Part shown: positions 5,416-8,090 of the stretch, one piece after another
Layout of the letters: each line of letters starts with the position of its first letter
How positions within the stretch are numbered: the first letter of the stretch is position 1
Assembly (NCBI GenBank): GCA_031287285.1
Contig: JAITTC010000256.1
Location: 1 to 8,090, forward strand
From: Christensenellaceae bacterium
Lineage (GTDB): Bacteria; Bacillota; Clostridia; Christensenellales; UBA1750
Direction of reading: 5' to 3'
Length of the DNA stretch: 8,090 bases
The notes under the pieces: generated by a model
What the model was told of the DNA's origin: nothing
The model's database searches: none
The model's input: the letters and a program-made list of their open reading frames with translations, nothing else
Program-made: the position numbers and the translations under genes

Positions 5416-5449
5416 TGCCCGGGAGGCCTTGCAGGCTTCCCGGGCATTT
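5416..5449 (+). terminator. GC-rich hairpin between the small ORF and the ABC operon, possible attenuator
   Basis: Bases 5416-5428 and 5434-5446 pair over 13 positions with one G-U pair and the loop TTGCA. The following tract is only ATTTCTATG, so as a terminator it would be weak or conditional. It lies 28 bases after the small ORF stop and 41 bases before the permease start, where an attenuator would be expected. It may equally end a small RNA gene. Confidence 0.55.
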
Positions 5450-5487
5450 CTATGCGCATCCCACTCTTGATAAAGAAGGTTTTGAAT

Positions 5488-6258
5488 ATGAAAAGCCTAG
5501 TCCTCACGGCCAAAATGGCCTGTATCGGCAAGCTGAACGACGGGGTTTTCCCCCTTTTCGCCGGGTTTGCCCTCAAAATCGTCGCGCTCGTTCCGCTGGT
5601 CTTCCTCTGGCGCGGCCTCGCGGCCTCGGGCGCAGACCTTGGCGGCCTAAGCCTTGCCCAGCTGCTGAGCTACAGCTGCCTTTCGGCCATGCTGCAGCGC
5701 CTGCTCAACCTGCGCACGGCCGCGTCTGACTGGAACTACGACGGCCAGCTGGGCGATCTCTTTCGCCAGCCCCTCCCCATCTTTGGCCAGATCATCGCGC
5801 GCGAGGCGGGCGGCTGGCTGCCGGAGCTTGCCCTGTTCAGCCTGCCCATGGCGCTGTTTTTGCCCCTTCTGGGCGTTGATCTTTGGCCTAAAACGCCCTG
5901 GTTCTTCCCGAGCCTGCTGCTCTCGGTCTCGCTGGGCTTCGCGGTGGACTTCCTCTTCGTCTGCCTGGCGATCCGCATCCAGCACGTCGCCTGGGCGATC
6001 CACTCCATCCGCTTCGCCATCGTTTCCTTGCTCTCGGGCGCGCTGATCCCCTTCGATTTGCTGCCCTTTTCGCTTGGGAAGGTGCTGCAGTGGCTGCCCT
6101 TTGGCTCCCTGGCAGCAGCGCCGCTGAGCCTCTTCGTCGGTTCTGGCGATGTAGCGGCGCAGCTTGCCGCGCAGCTTCTATGGAATGCCCTGCTCTGGCC
6201 GCTGGCCGCCTTCCTCTTTGCGAAGAGCCGGGAAAGGATGGTGTCGTATGGGGGCTAA
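5488..6258 (+). CDS. ABC-2 family exporter permease, first subunit (COG4587/COG3694 type)
   Basis: The 256-residue integral membrane protein has about six hydrophobic helices (about 20-42, 56-72, 113-130, 138-164, 168-188, 224-245). The pattern fits the ABC2_membrane_6 (PF06182) type of permease found in uncharacterised exporters. YDGQLGDLFRQPLPIFGQ (about 84-101) matches the cytoplasmic coupling motif of this family (G-x-[IL]-x-x-x-L-x-x-P-L). Near the C-terminus SGALIPFDLLP and LQWLPFGSLAAAPLSLFVG (about 183-218) match the conserved amphipathic region. The ATG at 5488 has AAAGAAGG at 5472-5479, 8 bases away. An upstream in-frame ATG at 5452 lies right behind the hairpin and has no ribosome binding site. 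With the next two genes it should make a heteromeric exporter; the substrate is unknown. Confidence 0.85.
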   Translation: MKSLVLTAKMACIGKLNDGVFPLFAGFALKIVALVPLVFLWRGLAASGADLGGLSLAQLLSYSCLSAMLQRLLNLRTAASDWNYDGQLGDLFRQPLPIFGQIIAREAGGWLPELALFSLPMALFLPLLGVDLWPKTPWFFPSLLLSVSLGFAVDFLFVCLAIRIQHVAWAIHSIRFAIVSLLSGALIPFDLLPFSLGKVLQWLPFGSLAAAPLSLFVGSGDVAAQLAAQLLWNALLWPLAAFLFAKSRERMVSYGG

Positions 6259-7102
6259 GCCTACCCTGCGCCGAATTTTAGGGCTTTACGCCCTCTATGC
6301 GCGCATGGATCTCGACTTTTTGCTGCGCGACGCCGGGTTTTCGCTGCTGCTCATCGCCTCCGATCTGGTTTCGACCCTAGCTGCGGTTTCCGGCGTCTTT
6401 CTGCTAACCTGGCGTTTTGACGGCGTAAGCGGGCTGAACCGTTGGGAGATCCTGTTCATGCTCGGGCTTACGACCACGGTAAGCGGGCTCTTCCAGCTCT
6501 TTTTCGCTTCGAACAACGCGGGGTACCCCTCGCGGCGCATCGGGCGAGGGCAGCTCGACCACATGCTCTTGCAGCCCTTACCACTCTGGCTGCAGTTCTG
6601 TGCCGAGGGCTTTCTTCCCTTCACGGGCAGCCAGAACTTCCTCGCGGGGCTTGGGCTTCTCTACTGGGCCATGCATGGCCTGGGCCTGCACCCCGGGCTT
6701 ACTTGGTGGCTCTCGCTTGCCGGCTATCTGCTCTGCAGCCTTGCCTGCCTGGCCGGGGTATCGCTCCTCTGGTCGACCCTGGCCTTCCGCTGGCCCATCG
6801 CCTTTGAAGAGGTTTCAGACACGGTCGTCAACGATCTGTGCGGCCAGCTCTCGCAATACCCTCTTTCGATCCTGCCGCTTGCCCTGCAATGGCCTCTGAT
6901 CAGCGTCATTCCAGCCGGCCTGCTGGCCTGGTTCCCGGCCTGCGCCCTGCTTGGGCTGCCGCCGCTTGGGCTTCCCGCGCTCTTTCCGCTTTTTCTGGCC
7001 CTGGCCCTTTGGGCTTTGGCCCTATTTGCCTTCAGAAAGGGGTTTGGCTACTATGTCAAATCGGGTTCCAACCGCTATTACTCAGGCGGGTTCCGCAATT
7101 GA
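6248..7102 (+). CDS. ABC-2 family exporter permease, second subunit
   Basis: The 284-residue membrane protein has about six helices (about 29-54, 66-86, 127-147, 152-178, 206-232, 243-264). It carries the family coupling motif in clear form as PSRRIGRGQLDHMLLQPLP (residues 94-112), which is expected to contact the ATPase. A hydrophilic stretch FRWPIAFEEVSDTVVNDL (about 180-197) is also typical of this permease type. The ATG at 6248 follows GGGAAAGGA (6230-6238) and overlaps the previous gene by 11 bases, so translation is probably coupled. Upstream in-frame starts exist but would extend deep into the first permease gene and are not supported. The two permeases differ in sequence, so the membrane part is likely a heterodimer. 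Confidence 0.86.
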   Translation: MGAKPTLRRILGLYALYARMDLDFLLRDAGFSLLLIASDLVSTLAAVSGVFLLTWRFDGVSGLNRWEILFMLGLTTTVSGLFQLFFASNNAGYPSRRIGRGQLDHMLLQPLPLWLQFCAEGFLPFTGSQNFLAGLGLLYWAMHGLGLHPGLTWWLSLAGYLLCSLACLAGVSLLWSTLAFRWPIAFEEVSDTVVNDLCGQLSQYPLSILPLALQWPLISVIPAGLLAWFPACALLGLPPLGLPALFPLFLALALWALALFAFRKGFGYYVKSGSNRYYSGGFRN

Positions 7103-8006
7103 GCTTTGCCGCGTCAGCAAGCACTATTTGCAGCGGCAGCAGGCTGCGAGCCTTGCCGACTGGTTCCATCCCAAAAAGCGCCAGCTTTCGGCGCTCGATG
7201 ACGTTTCCTTCACCGTGCGGCGCGGGGAATTTCTGGCCTACGCAGGCCCGAACGGCGCGGGCAAGAGCACGACCATCAAGCTGCTCAGTGGGATGCTCGC
7301 GCCAAGCTCTGGCGAGCTCTCGGTCCTGGGCCTATCGCCGCTCAAAGACCGCATCCCGCTGATGCGAAGGGTCGGCGTGCTCTTTGGCAACCGCAGAGAG
7401 CTTTGGAGCGACCACCCCGTTTCCGCCTCCTTCCGCTGGAAGCGCGAGGTCTGGGGCGTATCAAAGGCCGATTTTGAAGAGATGGAGGCGCTTGTGCTCG
7501 AGCTGCTCGACATTCGCCCCTTTTACCAAAGCCTTGCGCGCGAGCTGAGCCTCGGCCAGCGCATGCGCGCCGAGCTTGGCCTGATGCTGCTGCACCGGCC
7601 GGAGCTGATCCTGCTCGACGAGCCAACCCTGGGCCTTGATGTGCTGGCTAAGCGCCAAATTATAGGCTTTTTAAAGGATCTCAACGCGAGGGAGGGCACG
7701 ACGATCCTCGTCACCAGCCACGACATGGACGACCTTGAAGAGATGGCGCGGCGCATCCTCCTGATTTCAAGCGGGAAAATCGCCTTCGATGGGGACTTTT
7801 CCGCTCTGCGCGGTGAACTGCGGCTCAATAAGAAAGCTCTTGTGCGCTTGCGCGGCGAGGATTTCCGCGAGCTGCCCTACGACGACATGGGCGCGCTGCT
7901 GCGGGAGCTTTCGGCCCTTGAAAACGTAGAAGAAATCGAGTTCACCCAAAGCTCTTTAGAAGAAGGCCTCGCCGATCTCTTTTTAAGGTGGAAGAAGCCT
8001 TCTTGA
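7053..8006 (+). CDS. ABC exporter ATPase subunit (COG4586 type)
   Basis: The 317-residue ATPase energises export by the two upstream permeases. The Walker A is GPNGAGKST (65-73), the signature LSLGQ (165-169), the Walker B ILLDE (186-190) with catalytic E190, the D-loop GLD (194-196) and the H-loop histidine H223 in TSHD. The signature followed by RMRAELGLMLLHRPELILLDEPTLGLDV (in pieces) is typical of COG4586, which pairs with ABC-2 permeases of the preceding type. At the Q-loop position the protein reads FGNRRELWSD, with N113 where the family normally has glutamine (FGQRxQLWWD). About 65 C-terminal residues after 250 form an accessory region. The ATG at 7053 has AGAAAGGGG (7034-7042) and overlaps the permease gene by 50 bases, an unusually deep overlap but with a good ribosome binding site. 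An alternative later start has no such support. Confidence 0.9.
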   Translation: MSNRVPTAITQAGSAIELCRVSKHYLQRQQAASLADWFHPKKRQLSALDDVSFTVRRGEFLAYAGPNGAGKSTTIKLLSGMLAPSSGELSVLGLSPLKDRIPLMRRVGVLFGNRRELWSDHPVSASFRWKREVWGVSKADFEEMEALVLELLDIRPFYQSLARELSLGQRMRAELGLMLLHRPELILLDEPTLGLDVLAKRQIIGFLKDLNAREGTTILVTSHDMDDLEEMARRILLISSGKIAFDGDFSALRGELRLNKKALVRLRGEDFRELPYDDMGALLRELSALENVEEIEFTQSSLEEGLADLFLRWKKPS

Positions 8007-8019
8007 CGACGGACTTTTA

Positions 8020-8069
8020 GCGCGGCGCTGCGCGCCGCGCGTTCCGCTCCCACTCCGGGCTCAGCCCGG
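8020..8069. other. Two GC-rich inverted repeats after the ABC operon
   Basis: A first hairpin pairs GCGCGGCG (8020-8027) with CGCCGCGC (8033-8040). A second pairs CCGGGC (8055-8060) with GCCCGG (8064-8069), loop TCA. Neither is followed by a T-run on the plus strand, so they are not clear intrinsic terminators. They begin 13 bases after the ATPase stop. The remaining bases to the window end show no gene. Confidence 0.4.
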
Positions 8070-8090
8070 CCAAATGCCCCGCGGAGCCCG

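Noticed and set aside
5175..5446. Leader as a known structured RNA (6S, SRP, RNase P, tmRNA, T-box or common riboswitch)
   Set aside because: None of the signature motifs of these RNAs that I looked for is present.

Overview
The window looks like chromosomal DNA from a GC-rich (about 60 percent by eye), endospore-forming member of the Clostridia. The evidence is a CwlD-type spore cortex amidase, a DUF4364 protein, an HPr-like protein without its phosphorylatable histidine, an Amidase_6 protein, AAGGAGG-type ribosome binding sites and hairpin-plus-T-run terminators. Species cannot be read from the window. No transposase, integrase, phage gene or CRISPR array is visible, and it reads as ordinary chromosomal housekeeping and accessory sequence.

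Left part (1-1899): the C-terminal part of a UMF1/Atg22-type major facilitator transporter ends in a clear terminator. A 369-base non-coding gap follows, holding a run of four same-strand DnaA-box-like 9-mers. Then comes cwlD, whose best start is a TTG codon behind a strong ribosome binding site. Middle part (2027-4460): an amidohydrolase-2 metal hydrolase, a YbjN-like protein, a 44-base perfect palindrome acting as a terminator, and an Amidase_6 protein all lie on the plus strand. They meet a minus-strand DUF4364 gene whose stop codon overlaps that of the Amidase_6 gene.

Centre right (4480-5107): a minus-strand HPr-like gene has its own promoter and terminator. Divergent from it is a tRNA-Val(GAC) gene with a near-consensus promoter and a strong terminator.

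Right part (5146-8006): a near-consensus promoter drives a roughly 310-base leader that holds a possible 59-codon small ORF and ends in a GC-rich hairpin. It is followed by three tightly overlapping genes: two ABC-2-type permeases (COG4587/COG3694 type) and one ATPase (COG4586 type), which together should form one exporter of unknown substrate. The small ORF and hairpin before an ABC exporter resemble leader-peptide attenuation arrangements, and this is the most interesting hypothesis in the window. The last 84 bases hold only GC-rich inverted repeats.
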